From Bactericera cockerelli (lineage: Eukaryota; Arthropoda; Insecta; Hemiptera; Triozidae): a DNA stretch of 64,000 bases. The notes under the pieces were generated by a model. That model saw only the letters and a program-made list of their open reading frames with translations. It did no database searches and was not told where the DNA came from. The number at the start of each line of letters is the position of its first letter. Within the stretch, counting starts at the first letter, position 1. Location: positions 45,068,085 to 45,132,084 of the forward strand of contig CM044955.1 in assembly GCA_024516035.1 (NCBI GenBank). The letters run 5' to 3'. Positions 10,566 to 18,147 of this stretch are shown here, piece after piece. Both the position numbers and the translations under genes were made by a program.

Positions 10566-10919
10566 AAGATGTTAAACTAAAGTTGACTGCTTGATATGTT
10601 TATAATATTTGCTATACTTGGGACTCAAACCATCGACCGGGCGACCTTTAGATTGCGAGTCCGCTGCCTTATCGATCGAGCTACGAAAGTCAGTAATAAT
10701 GTATTGTATTAGTTAGGTGAGACTTATAGTTGTTTCTGTCCTTGACTTTCGCAGAAATCAGCAGAGGAAATGATGGTTGAAGGAACTATCCTGACTACCA
10801 TTGCAGAGCTGTCCAAGACAATTGTCAATCTCTTACCCGAAGATCATGTGGACCATCACATGGCGAACCTACTCGCTGAATGTTTACCTCAGTTAGTGAA
10901 CAATAATAGTGCTAGGTAA
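1..10919 (+). CDS. RAB3GAP2: Rab3 GTPase-activating protein non-catalytic subunit, 3' part (8 exons)
   Basis: C-terminal part of the regulatory subunit of the Rab3GAP heterodimer, which acts with the catalytic subunit on Rab3 and as a Rab18 exchange factor. Exons: <1-473, 1137-1607, 1892-2134, 2576-2757, 6774-6998, 8232-8525 (or from 8226), 9822-9980, 10755-10919. All junctions are GT-AG and the phases join without a stop. I recognise the family from conserved stretches: a KVGKLPKELLC segment followed by LSDTQ (exon 4), RHQVCELYASG (exon 6), SPLLGSQLL and SWLDSL (exon 7). The 5' part lies outside the window. Introns are loaded with SINEs and MITEs; the largest (2758-6773) holds a 2.7 kb foldback element. 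The gene converges with VPS25. Family assignment is from memory of conserved motifs, not a search. Confidence 0.85.
607..660. repeat. Degenerate LINE-tail-like repeat
   Basis: Resembles the conserved end of the repeat at 905-1125 (gcaaaattaatgccttag beside gaagttaatgccttagg). It follows a fair splice acceptor but gives a stop in the phase required by the flanking exons, so it is not called an exon. Confidence 0.35.
905..1125 (-). repeat. 3' tail of a LINE-like repeat
   Basis: The AT-rich body ends in a conserved GGGGCGAAGTTAATGCC motif and a line resembling tctctgccacttaacccc. Related copies occur at 10083-10277 (opposite strand) and 58236-58440. The 10083 copy ends in an ATA-rich simple tail, typical of a non-LTR 3' end. 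It lies directly before RAB3GAP2 exon 1137-1607. Confidence 0.5.
1137..1607 (+). CDS. RAB3GAP2: RAB3GAP2 exon
   Basis: Acceptor ttcttcccag|AATG, donor GAAG|gtaaac, phases 1 and 1. It encodes about 157 residues including DAAWWQSIRKQL and CRGVSIQWEKKL. It is clearly more GC-rich than its flanks, as expected for coding sequence here. Confidence 0.85.
1892..2134 (+). CDS. RAB3GAP2: RAB3GAP2 exon
   Basis: Acceptor ttctttccag|GCAT, donor CAAG|gtaact, phase 1 on both sides. It contains LKQHFPYSLSC and CWEYM followed by LELLHMALVCLENIQ, matching the family pattern of a short helical repeat with a conserved CWE. Confidence 0.85.
2576..2757 (+). CDS. RAB3GAP2: RAB3GAP2 exon
   Basis: Acceptor gcttccag|GAATC, donor CAG|gtaact; enters at phase 1 and leaves at phase 0. 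It contains KVGKLPKELLCKQD and LSDTQLAPF, one of the best conserved stretches of the family. Confidence 0.88.
2880..3110 (+). repeat. SINE body fragment
   Basis: Carries the shared SINE core (ggctgggtgaggttgatgtg, then tttcccag and a ggagagtaaatcctctg line) without a recognisable head. The same core is present in the 5S-headed copy at 11364-11629 and the tRNA-headed copy at 53482-53830. Confidence 0.5.
3618..3830 (+). repeat. tRNA-derived SINE, family 1
   Basis: The head has an A-box-like TTAGCTCAGTGGT and a B-box GGTTCGAAACCC. The body has ttgggatttttaccacataa, gggcttactgctggaataatg and a (att)n tail. A sister copy is at 57446-57620. The following foldback element inserted immediately after this tail. 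Confidence 0.75.
4480..4980 (-). pseudogene. Unidentified element-encoded protein remnant, left arm
   Basis: The complement encodes VGLGFFDPTLSHVEKSG and VNITVRIKDLSAYVRGG, as in the right arm. It is broken into frames by stops and indels. Function unknown. Because it is duplicated inside the arms of a transposable element, it is probably the tail of a transposase or accessory protein. Confidence 0.5.
4955..5195 (-). repeat. tRNA-derived SINE, family 3
   Basis: On the minus strand the head reads GAGCTCAGTGGTTAAG (A box) and GGTTCGATCC (B box). The body has a conserved ccttccggtgcgctcgtgtt-type line and a cctcccctctgatgggcga line (plus orientation). Copies are at 54630-54890 and 63415-63680, with a fragment near 59255. 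Confidence 0.75.
5397..5897 (+). pseudogene. Unidentified element-encoded protein remnant, right arm
   Basis: Frame 1 encodes NAEIVGLGLFDPTLSHDEKSG through VRIKDIPAYVRGGLKEFI and stops near 5669. The protein continues in another frame with VVNDTAKRGVKLMSDF, LTREECQKQF and a stop near 5897. The VNDTAKRGVKLM stretch recurs in the remnant at 53884-54340. I do not recognise the family with confidence. At least one frameshift separates the two halves, so it is not functional. Confidence 0.55.
6548..6763 (+). repeat. tRNA-derived SINE, family 2
   Basis: The head has GTCAAGTGGTTAACGC (A box) and GGTTCGAATCC (B box). A nine-base acceptor-like stem (GTGCACTGG with CCAGTGCAC) closes it. The body ends in aacctcgcctggtggtta and an ATT-rich tail that runs into the polypyrimidine tract of the next RAB3GAP2 exon. 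Related copies are at 50041-50210, 50680-50880 and 57236-57435. Confidence 0.8.
6774..6998 (+). CDS. RAB3GAP2: RAB3GAP2 exon
   Basis: Acceptor tattttcttccag|GCTACC, donor AGCACC|gtaagt, phase 0 on both sides, 75 codons, strikingly GC-rich. It contains RLQYELFWEGQ and LSPTFVQLSLTQPP, then a hydrophobic stretch. The acceptor's pyrimidine tract is contiguous with the SINE tail at 6763. Confidence 0.88.
7633..8022. mobile_element. Tc1/mariner-type MITE (TA duplication)
   Basis: Terminal inverted repeats of about 42 bp (CACTCCTCGTAAAAATTAG at the left, matching CACTACTCGTCAAAATTAG from the right), flanked by TA at 7631-7632 and 8023-8024. About 390 bp, no coding capacity seen. It lies in a RAB3GAP2 intron. 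Confidence 0.75.
8232..8525 (+). CDS. RAB3GAP2: RAB3GAP2 exon (two possible acceptors)
   Basis: Acceptor either ttctag|TCCCAG at 8226 or tcccag|TCAGTT at 8232. Both keep frame and differ by two codons. Donor GAA|gtaagt. It contains LFSDIHAKPL, RRKFLVKALSASV and LKRHQVCELYASG, the most diagnostic RAB3GAP2 motifs in the window. Confidence 0.9.
8535..8690 (-). repeat. SINE family 4, 3' fragment
   Basis: On the minus strand it reads agaatc...tcctatgattctgcgc and a cccactaaaattgtgac-like line, matching the 3' half of the fuller copy at 47818-48130. It starts ten bases after the donor of the preceding RAB3GAP2 exon. Confidence 0.55.
9316..9545 (+). repeat. 5S rRNA-derived SINE, diverged copy
   Basis: The head resembles 5S rRNA (agttaagcaacgtccagcga, then gcgaggttaggacttgg). 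It is followed by the shared SINE core ggctgggtgaggttaatttg and gaatggagggtgaaaccccc. It is diverged relative to the copy at 11364. Confidence 0.7.
9648..9752. repeat. Short tandem repeat, unit about 38-40 bp
   Basis: About two and a half copies of a unit containing caaaatagtaagtttctgtg and ccgcacttattaacttt. The last copy is shortened. Confidence 0.7.
9822..9980 (+). CDS. RAB3GAP2: RAB3GAP2 exon
   Basis: Acceptor atttgtttcag|ATGATT, donor AGCTTG|gtaagt, phase 0 on both sides, 53 codons. It contains SPLLGSQLLLI and LSPSIISWLDSL, conserved near the C terminus of the family. Confidence 0.87.
9984..10040 (+). repeat. SINE tail fragment at a splice donor
   Basis: cgtcgtgatatgaccatgg and cgacgttaaaccc followed by an A-rich run, identical in type to the 3' end of the 5S-headed SINEs. 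It begins three bases into the intron, so the donor's downstream context is SINE-derived. Confidence 0.65.
10083..10277 (+). repeat. 3' tail of a LINE-like repeat
   Basis: Contains ggttgggtggaagagattgc and caataaccccgccctttagg, then AT-rich sequence ending in (ATA)n. It is the inverted counterpart of the copies at 905-1125 and 58236-58440. Confidence 0.55.
10531..10690 (-). repeat. T34 homopolymer and tRNA-like SINE fragment
   Basis: A run of about 34 T (10531-10564) precedes a minus-strand tRNA-like head (10605-10690; B-box complement gggactcaaacc, A-box complement near atcgatcgagctac). This is SINE family 5; related copies are at 11185-11280 and 48361-48500. Confidence 0.5.
10755..10919 (+). 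CDS. RAB3GAP2: RAB3GAP2 terminal exon
   Basis: Acceptor tttcgcag|AAATCA, phase 0, stop TAA at 10917-10919, 55 codons. It encodes a helical tail with TTIAELSKTIVNLLPEDH. The stop overlaps a donor-like GCTAG|GTAAC, so an alternative longer form cannot be excluded. Confidence 0.82.
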   Translation, partial: KSAEEMMVEGTILTTIAELSKTIVNLLPEDHVDHHMANLLAECLPQLVNNNSAR

Positions 10920-11130
10920 CAAATGTCATAATTCTAACATCTTATGAACTAATTCCAGGCTGTATCTGTGATGAGTCTTTTAATCAGATAACAAAATTAA
11001 AATAGTTACCTAGTAGTATACTGAAGGTCTTTTAATGTATAAATTATTTAGAAAACTAAGTTTCTTTGAATGTTTTAGAATTTCAAACTCACCAAAAGTT
11101 CTGATGGTCAAATACATCACAATTGCTTCA

Positions 11131-11136
11131 AATAAA
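11131..11136 (+). promoter_or_regulatory. Probable polyadenylation signal of RAB3GAP2
   Basis: AATAAA 212 bases downstream of the RAB3GAP2 stop and upstream of the next SINE cluster. Confidence 0.5.
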
Positions 11137-11184
11137 TGTAAAATTTATCATATTTGTGTTTATCACTGTCGTGGCTAACTTTTT

Positions 11185-11280
11185 ACTGACATTTGGACTC
11201 AAACCACCGACTTCCAGGTTACAAGTCGCCCGTCGTGTGCCGCATTATCGATCAAGCTACTGAGGTCATTTTGCAGTAAA
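11185..11280 (-). repeat. tRNA-like SINE head, family 5
   Basis: The complement carries an A-box-like run and B box (ggactcaaaccaccg is the B-box complement). It ends in gctactgaggtc, which matches the start of the copy at 48361. Confidence 0.55.
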
Positions 11281-11363
11281 AATATTTATTATTAAATTTC
11301 TTCTTCAGAGCAGCTTATAATGAGTAATGAGTTTCCACATTTGACACTATTTAAGTTATCTCA

Positions 11364-11629
11364 GCCAGCGTCGATGGCATGTTGAATACACCGGTTCCCT
11401 TCAGAACACCGAAGTTAAGCGACATCCAGCGAGGTTAAGACTTGGATGGGTGACCATTCAAATTCTAATTCTCGTGACGCTGGCTTTTCCCGGCCCCACT
11501 CAGGCTGGGTGAGGTCAATGTGAGTAGCAGGTTTGTGAGTTTCCTGCGAATGGAGGGTAAAACCCCCGTCGTGATATGACCATGGCAGTTGAAAGCGACG
11601 TTAAACCCCACTTCAAAAAAAAAAAAAAA
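11364..11629 (+). repeat. 5S rRNA-derived SINE, full-length, with target duplication
   Basis: The head is clearly 5S rRNA: GAATACACCGGTTC, CGAAGTTAAGCGAC, GCGAGGTTAAGACTTGGATG and GGGTGACC, keeping the internal promoter elements. A conserved core (ggctgggtgaggtcaatgtg), a tail (gcgacgttaaacccc) and poly(A) follow. The 12-base target duplication TAAGTTATCTCA is perfect at 11352-11363 and 11630-11641, showing retrotransposition. This places it in the SINE3 type (5S-headed), known first from zebrafish. Confidence 0.92.
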
Positions 11630-12104
11630 TAAGTTATCTCATAACTATGCAGTACAAAACCTGTCAGCAAGGTTTTTATAGAATCGGAAAGTTGAGTCAA
11701 CATTTTCAACTGTTTTTTATGTGAATGTGCAATAATAATGAAAATTGGATAAATTCAATTAATAACATTTTCTTTTTCTTCACTTTAAATAGCATTTTCC
11801 ATTTATTTATTTTTAATAATTTACAGAGGTATTTTTCCTAAACTTATATTAGTGCTTCTAAGAAAATAAAGAAATTAAGTTTATGAAAAATAATGACCTA
11901 TGATTTTATTTATATTTATTCATAGGTTTTGTAGTCTGCAAGCAGATGAAATGGGTTCGAATCATCTCAGTCGCTCTGTTACGGGGTCCACCTCCACATA
12001 GGTATACTTCATGAGGAAAATGAGTGGCTCTTTGAACGACCAGTGACAACATTACGAGCAGATAATGTTATTAGGTTGTTATAGTTATGACTTACTAGCA
12101 ATAA

Positions 12105-12250
12105 CAGACATGTTACAGATGGGGAGAGAGATGGTCTTCAGCCAACTTCAATTGAAAATTTTTCTTGTCTTGAGCCACATATTTCCATGTGCTATCAACC
12201 ATGGTGAAAACTTGGTCTTTCTCTTTATAAGTTAAGAACTCCTAGGAAAA
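12105..12250 (-). repeat. Unclassified interspersed repeat
   Basis: Shares a stretch (ccacatatttcc...gtgctatcaaccatgg) with the complement of 46385-46475 and 60185-60380, including the catggttgatcgcac-type line. The class is unknown; no terminal repeats were found. Confidence 0.45.
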
Positions 12251-12369
12251 AAACTACAAGCTAGCCTGGCTTGTTATTTTTCTCTGATATTCTTTATTTT
12301 TACCCACTTCCTTCACATTCAGGCCCATTTACAGATATCCTGACAACTCCAGATTTTCTCTGATTTCAT

Positions 12370-12375
12370 TTTATT
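12370..12375 (-). promoter_or_regulatory. Probable polyadenylation signal of VPS25
   Basis: AATAAA on the minus strand, 54 bases beyond the VPS25 stop codon. Confidence 0.55.
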
Positions 12376-12428
12376 GTATATATCCTGAATTCTGACATTG
12401 TATGTACAATGCACATACTTAAGGATGA

Positions 12429-12541
12429 TCAAAAGAACTTCACACCATAGCTATCATCTAATTGAATGAGTTCTGCTTTTCCATCCTTCTGCAGTTGTTC
12501 CAAAATTTTGATCACAACTTCTTCATTTAGGCCAGTGAATT
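12429..12541 (-). CDS. VPS25: VPS25 exon 5 (terminal)
   Basis: Acceptor tatttcttcag|AATTC. Encodes FTGLNEEVVIKILEQLQK to DDSYGVKFF and stop TGA. Second winged helix. Confidence 0.95.
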
Positions 12542-15500
12542 CTGAAGAAATAGAACAATATTTCAGTTTAAAAATAACTAACGCTGCACTGTTTGTAGGG
12601 CTCCATTTTACGTTAAAAATTAAAGAAGTATTTAGTCCCAAATGATGAGACAGTTAGGCCGAAATTAATGGACAAAATCGAGATCAACTAGTTCGAGTCA
12701 AAACTTACGTTCCCCCATTTAAAACAATACCCAAAATCTATACTTAAGTCCACAGCAGTATAACAAAACAGCTGATGAATACCACAGCGCCCACTCATTA
12801 CGCCAAATAAATCATATTTGATCAGCTTATTACTCTACAGTCTACTAATCTATTTAAAAAATCAAATCATGAATGACATAAATCATAATTTATTATTTCC
12901 AGTTCCAGAATTCAAAATTTCTATTAATTCTGAAATAAGTAAGTTTATTAAAGTACCTATTTAGTTAATACCCCAAAAACCCAGGTGTGATGTAACTGTG
13001 GGTCACATCCGGTATAATTTGGGTATGCCTCCTGCTATGTTCTGAACCTCAATTCTGTCACACGGGTATTGGCAGAAGTAGTCCAAAAGAAATATTCATT
13101 TTTATTTTATTTTTTCCAAAAGAAAAACGCGCTTTAAGATTAAATCTAATCATCTTTCATAATTTGGCCTTTAGAAACTTCTTTTGATGTTATGTTTACC
13201 TTTATCTGGTGTGTTGACAAGTTCATACAATGTGCAAACAGAATTATTTAGGCCATTTTCTTGAGCATGCTGGTAAAAAATATCTGCCCACTCAGCAAGA
13301 GTATGCCAGTAAATGTACCACCTGCAAAGACAGAAGATATTTTACTGAACTTGAAAAACTCATTTTATGGCTGGTAATAATATAGAGGAGACACTTAAAG
13401 TTTTAAAGAATTTAATTTTCATTTTTTATGATAACATAAGCTTTAGCAGGGTATGTGTCAAGTCAAGGACATCAACCATTTTAAAAAAAGGAAAAAATAA
13501 ATTTTAGTTTGATTTGTGCTAATTTAATTCACAGAGACTTGTTTCAACTGTCATAAAAACTTTCAAAAACAGGGACGGAAACTAGGCCTGCACACGTGTT
13601 TTTTTATTTATTTTTCACACTAGAGCCCTGTTTTCAAGAGATCTTTAATTTATACAAGCTTTATATCAAGCTAATTACTATCAAATATACTGTTTTTTCA
13701 AGTATACAACCAAAAAAGTTGTTTTCAGCCATTGGCCCATGTGACTGTGGGAACAGGATATCTCGAGAATGGTAACTTTTGGATGAAATTGGCCGCATTC
13801 TGCGATCGCAGGGCCACAAGCGTCACTTTTTTGAATAGGTGAAAGATACAAAAAAAAAAATTGGAGAGGTAAGTAAGGTTCCCTACTCTATAAAAATTCC
13901 CATAAAAATCAATATATTTTTATTACATTGTGTTCAGTAACGTCTTATCATTTTTCTATATAATTCCCACCTTGATCAATGAAGTTTTGGAACTGAGGGA
14001 GCAATAATATGTATACCCTCCTTGAAAGACTGTGTTTCGAAACTAGAGCTCCAAGCACGGACAGCGGTCTTGAGTTCATTGTCGTTTCGGAAGATTTTCC
14101 CTCCCAAATGAACTTTTAGATGGGAAAAAAAGTGAAAGTCACTTGGTGCCAGATCAGGTGAATATGGTGGATGGCCAAAAACTTCCCATCTGAATGAATT
14201 AAGGAGATCTTGAGTCTTTTAAGCCCAGTGGGGGTGAGCATTATTGTTGAACAAGAAACCTTGTTTTGTAAGAAGTCCATGCCATGACTTTCACTTGTTT
14301 CTCCATCTGAAAGTTCATTTGGGAGGGAATAGCTTCCGAAACGACGACGAGCTCAAGACCGCTGTACTATTATTTGTTGATGAGACTAAGCCATAAATTA
14401 AATAAGAAATAAAAAGGCCATGAAACATCTTTTTTTTTTTTTTTTTTTTTTTATTATACTGCGTTTACACCTGATTCAATCATGTGACTGATTGAATAAG
14501 GCAATTACTAATGCAGTGTGGTAATTTTGTATATTATAAAAATAAATCTGGTTTTTCGTTTAAATCATTGTAGGTTCTCATAGCAGTGATTATTGGTGAT
14601 TTATACAAGAGATCCAAATTGTATCTTGGGACATTGAATAGTGTGGAAGGATCTATTCGAAGTCTATGATTTGGGATTTTAAAACTGATTTTTGATAAGA
14701 TGTAATGGCTATCTATTTCGTAGTTGAGAGATTTCTTCAAAAATATTAGTTGATTATTAGTAAATCTTGTGTCCAGTTTTTCAATGGGAAGGTGTTCAGA
14801 TAGCAGGTCGTATGATATGTTGTTAGGGTAAGTTGGATAAAAACCATTGCATTTTTGAAATAGATAGCGCACGAATCGAGCCTGAATGTCTTCAATGGAT
14901 TTCTTATCTTTTTTGGTTTTGGGACTCCATATCACAGAGCCATATTCTATAGTTGATCGAACAAGGGACTTATAGAGAGTTGTTATAGCATCGATATCAT
15001 TAATTGGTTTACAGTACCGTATGATCATGCCCAGTTTACGGAGAGATTTTTTGGTTATTTCCGTGATATGGTTATTCCAAGATAGTGTAGGTGTAAATGT
15101 GATGCCCAGGTCTCTGTAGTATTCTATCTCTGTCAGATCTGTACTGTTAATTTTGTAGGTATATGAAATTTTGTTTGTATTGTTTGCTATGTATGTCATT
15201 TTGTAGCACTTATCCGGATGAAATGTAAGTCCTATTGATTTCAGCCATGTTTGAATATTTACTATGTCTTTTTCTAGTAAAGTGCAATCTAGCTGAGATG
15301 TTATGTTTTTATAAAGCTTGAGATCGTCAGCATACATTTTAAATTCTGAGTGTTTGATATGATTTTTGATGTCATTGAATGTTAAAATGAAAAGTAGGCT
15401 TGATAATTTGCTACCCTGTACAACTCCTGATGGTGGTGTAAATTGTTTTGATTTGAAATTATCGTAGAGTACAGTATTTTTACGATGTTTTAGATAGGAT

Positions 15501-17180
15501 TCAAGGAAATGTGTAAGAGGGGGTGAGAAACCTGAGACAGATAGTGCATTAAGAATTGCATTATGAAATATGGAGTCAAAACAACATCTATCTCAGTTGA
15601 AATCATTACTTTAATATATTAACTCACCTAATTTTGGTTTTGTCAATAGGCTCAGCATTTCCATTTTTGTGCAACATTTCAAGCACAGCACTAATACCTT
15701 CTGGGGATAATTTTCCTGTGTAAATTTTGTTAAGAAAAATATTTTTAAGATGATTATACTTAACTACTAATGTTAAGTAAGGTACTTATTTTCTGTGATA
15801 GGTTAGGTTGACTTAATCTAGTTTAACCTAGTAGGGATGTCCCGATATATATCAACACTACACTAAATAACGGGGGGGTTAGTGGGTTTTATATCGGTTT
15901 TCAAAACATTTTACCCCATAACTTTGCAAAAACTCGCTGAGGCGCTGTCAGCTAAGTGTTTCTTGGTGTTTTGGATTGGTTTTCAAGACATACCTACGTA
16001 GCTTCAATGCTTTAACCTATAAAAAATGTCTGTAGGCTAAATTTCACACAGGTCTTTAGATAATATTTTCGGTAAAGCTTATTACTGCAAGACTGTTCCA
16101 AAAGGTGGCCTGCGGGGTTTTCATGAAGTTTGTGGGTTTCTCATATTTTTTTGTATCACATTCTAAAAAAATATCAGCTCTTGCTAGACTTTATTTGCAC
16201 CATATAACAAAGCAAAATCCGACCCAATATACACATAATTTGCAGGAACTTCCTGATTACCTACAAGAAGTTCCGAAGCACTTTAGGAACTTCTAGTTGT
16301 TCCTAGAGCACTTAGTAACTTCTAGATGTTCCTGAATTTAATGGGATGGACATTTTGGGCGAGAGTCGAAAGTTTCACAGTAAAATGCTTCTATAGCCAA
16401 AATAGTAACAGATGGGCAAAATCTGACTCAAGTTGACCACCCCATGGACCCTCAGAGTCAATCACACTACTTGAAAAAGTCATCAGAAGCATGGCCGATG
16501 TTGTGGACTGTCTTCCAGATTCAAGACTTTCTGGTAGTCAACAACTTTGGCCATGCTTCTGATGGCTAATTCAAGTAGGGTGATCAATTTCAGGTGGAGA
16601 GACTGATGGAGATTGACTCAAGTCAGATTTTGACTACTTGTTACCGTTTTGGCTGTAGAAGCATTTTACGGCAGAACCTTTGCATCTCATCCAAAACGTA
16701 AATCCCATAAGATCAGAAGTTCCTGAAATTGGGAAGTTCCATATATATATCAATCAAGTTATTTAAATATAATTATACCACATTATCAATCAAGTTTAAC
16801 ATACATTATAAAGGATACGAGATATTGCAGCATTGAAAAAGAGAGGTGTACTATCAGCTTCTTGAATATCTATTATACAAGTTCTAGTTTTCCGGTTGTA
16901 CACCAAGACTATATCCCTCCATGCTTCCAGTTGCTTCTTTCTTGTCTCTTCATTTGGCTGTAATCTGAAATAGAATGGCAGGTTTTAATGAAAAATGGCA
17001 TAATTTTAAGAAGGCCATTTATTTATTTTAGAAATACACTAGGGGGTACTATTAGAGGAGTACAGCTGCTTATCCCTTCACTACATAAAGCAAGTATTAA
17101 ATACTCTACAAACAAATTACATATGGGTAAAATACTTACGTAAAAAATGGTGGAAAATTATACTGCCATGGCCATTCCAT
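12429..17180 (-). CDS. VPS25: VPS25, ESCRT-II subunit, complete (5 exons)
   Basis: Vacuolar protein sorting 25, the arm subunit of ESCRT-II that recruits ESCRT-III (VPS20/CHMP6) on endosomes. Exons in transcript order: 17180-17140, 16964-16819, 15715-15628, 13321-13200, 12541-12429. All are GT-AG, and the 510 coding bases give 169 aa (human is 176). The N terminus EWPWQYNFPPFF carries the PPFF motif used to bind VPS22/VPS36. The two winged-helix domains follow (LQPNEETRKKQLEAW; LSPEGISAVLEML; then NNSVCTLYEL and GLNEEVVIKIL). The C terminus DSYGVKFF matches the family's GVKFF ending. Introns contain a LINE, a mariner remnant and a MITE. The intact frame suggests a functional gene. Confidence 0.95.
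12653..12790. mobile_element. Diverged MITE of the GGCGGAATTAATAGAC family
   Basis: Begins taggccgaaattaatggac and ends in the region tatacttaagtccacagcag...aacaaaacagctgatg. The alignment to the other family members (19336, 20456, 50409, 63128) is weak but colinear. Confidence 0.4.
13200..13321 (-). CDS. VPS25: VPS25 exon 4
   Basis: Acceptor gtctttgcag|GTGG, donor AAAG|gtaaac. Encodes WYIYWHTLAEWADIFYQHAQ and NNSVCTLYELVNTPDK, start of the second winged helix. Confidence 0.95.
13955..14365 (-). pseudogene. mariner-type transposase remnant with inverted partial copy
   Basis: The complement of 13955-14262 encodes a mariner C-terminal catalytic region: NNNAHPHWA, stop, then HPPYSPDLAPSDFHFFSHLK, GKIFRNDNELKTAV and FKEGI, followed by a frameshift. 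The aspartate of the usual DNA(R/P)PH motif is replaced by N; the later SPDLAPSD aspartate remains. A shorter copy (HLKVHLGG, RNDDELKTAV) lies on the plus strand at about 14282-14365, so the locus is a small foldback. Non-functional. It lies in VPS25 intron 3. Confidence 0.75.
14431..15582 (-). mobile_element. 5'-truncated non-LTR retrotransposon (LINE) with open RT frame
   Basis: An open frame runs from about 15583 to 14534 (about 350 codons) and encodes the C-terminal half of a reverse transcriptase. It contains PPSGVVQGSKLSSLLF, the catalytic YADD (15337-15326) and downstream thumb/connector motifs such as SLVRSTIEYGSVIW. The 5' end is truncated just before the FDSIF motif. The 3' end has a run of about 24 A on the minus strand. 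A 7-base duplication AACATCT flanks it (14424-14430, 15583-15589). Jockey/CR1-like by general pattern; the clade is not settled. The frame is free of stops, so the insertion is probably young. Confidence 0.85.
15628..15715 (-). CDS. VPS25: VPS25 exon 3
   Basis: Acceptor atttacacag|GAAAA, donor ATTAG|gtgagt. Encodes KLSPEGISAVLEMLHKNG and AEPIDKTKIR, end of the first winged helix. Confidence 0.93.
16337..16710. mobile_element. Palindromic MITE in VPS25 intron 2
   Basis: The two halves are inverted copies: atgggatgga at the left, and the complement catcccatta-like end at the right (aaatcccataa). Internal paired stretches include agaagcatggccgatgttg and its inverted partner near 16545. It folds back over about 370 bp. 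Family unknown; target duplication not resolved. Confidence 0.6.
16819..16964 (-). CDS. VPS25: VPS25 exon 2
   Basis: Acceptor ctatttcag|ATTACAG, donor TCTC|gtatcc. Encodes LQPNEETRKKQLEAWRDIVL and ADSTPLFFNAAIS, first winged helix. Confidence 0.95.
17140..17180 (-). CDS. VPS25: VPS25 exon 1 with start codon
   Basis: ATG at 17180-17178, then EWPWQYNFPPFF, donor TTAC|gtaagt. The length and motif match the very short N terminus of the family. Confidence 0.95.
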
Positions 17181-17525
17181 TTCAAATAATACAGGAAACT
17201 GGGTGTAAAGTTTTGAATCAATCAATGTCTCCGTCAGTGAGTTACACAGTTTGACATGGCAGGTAAGGGGATCAATTTATTTACAACTCCATCATTCTGC
17301 TACTTTTGGCCATAAAAATTTGAGAACCAAGTTTTTACGGGAAATATAGGAACATTCAATGAAAAGTCTTATAATCAACTGTTCTCTTTCATTTTTTAAG
17401 CTTTACTTGTGCCTGCTTTAAATCTGTAATGATTTTAATGGATTTCCTAGTATGGGTATGGTAATCTAAATAACTTAGATTTTAAATCCCATTCAAGTAC
17501 TGTGTCATCTTCAGACACAGTACTT

Positions 17526-17940
17526 GAAATTCACAAACCTGCTACCCACAATGACCTCACCTAACCAGAATTGTGCCAGAGTTCTGGCATCACAAAATCT
17601 TCACCTTGCAAGAAGTTGCTTAACTTTGGAGCTCTTGAGAGAACTGGTGCAATACTGTATTTGGCACTTGATCAAAGCTGACAGCTGGAACAAGAACCAG
17701 TGCATTCAATGCGCCATTGACACTAGCTATGGTAATCTAATTATAAACTTGGGTTTTACAATCCATTCAACAACTTACTATGGTCCCCTCAAGTTAGGGG
17801 TACCTACATTGACCTCACCCAGCCTGGGTTGGGTCAGAGTGCTAGCGTCACGAAGTATTCACCTCGCTGGACGTTGCTTAACTTCGGTGATCTTACGAGA
17901 ACCGGTGTAATTAGGCGCCCCATCGAGGCTGGCTGTGGTT
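17526..17940 (-). repeat. Two diverged 5S-headed SINEs in a row
   Basis: The complement of 17793-17940 keeps 5S-like lines (acttcggtgatcttacgag, cctcgctggacgttgctta in plus orientation) and the core complement (cctcacccagcctgggttgg). 17526-17720 is an older, more diverged copy with the same order of blocks. Confidence 0.7.
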
Positions 17941-18147
17941 AGTGTGGTAATTTGGTAATCTAATCTGAATAGAATTCTCAGTACTCAGTACCAGAAAATG
18001 TTTTCTCTGTAAGTGAATTTGAAATGTCGCGCGTAATTTACCCGTCTAAACTTACAAACAATTTTTCAAATCTAAAGGTTTAAGGGTTTTTATTTGATAT
18101 AATTTAGGGTTTAAAAAAATACTCTAAATACAAATAGTTTTTCCTCT

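Noticed and set aside
11364..11480. Genuine 5S rRNA gene
   Set aside because: The head is diverged from 5S, lacks the normal end and terminator, and continues into a SINE core with poly(A) and target duplications.
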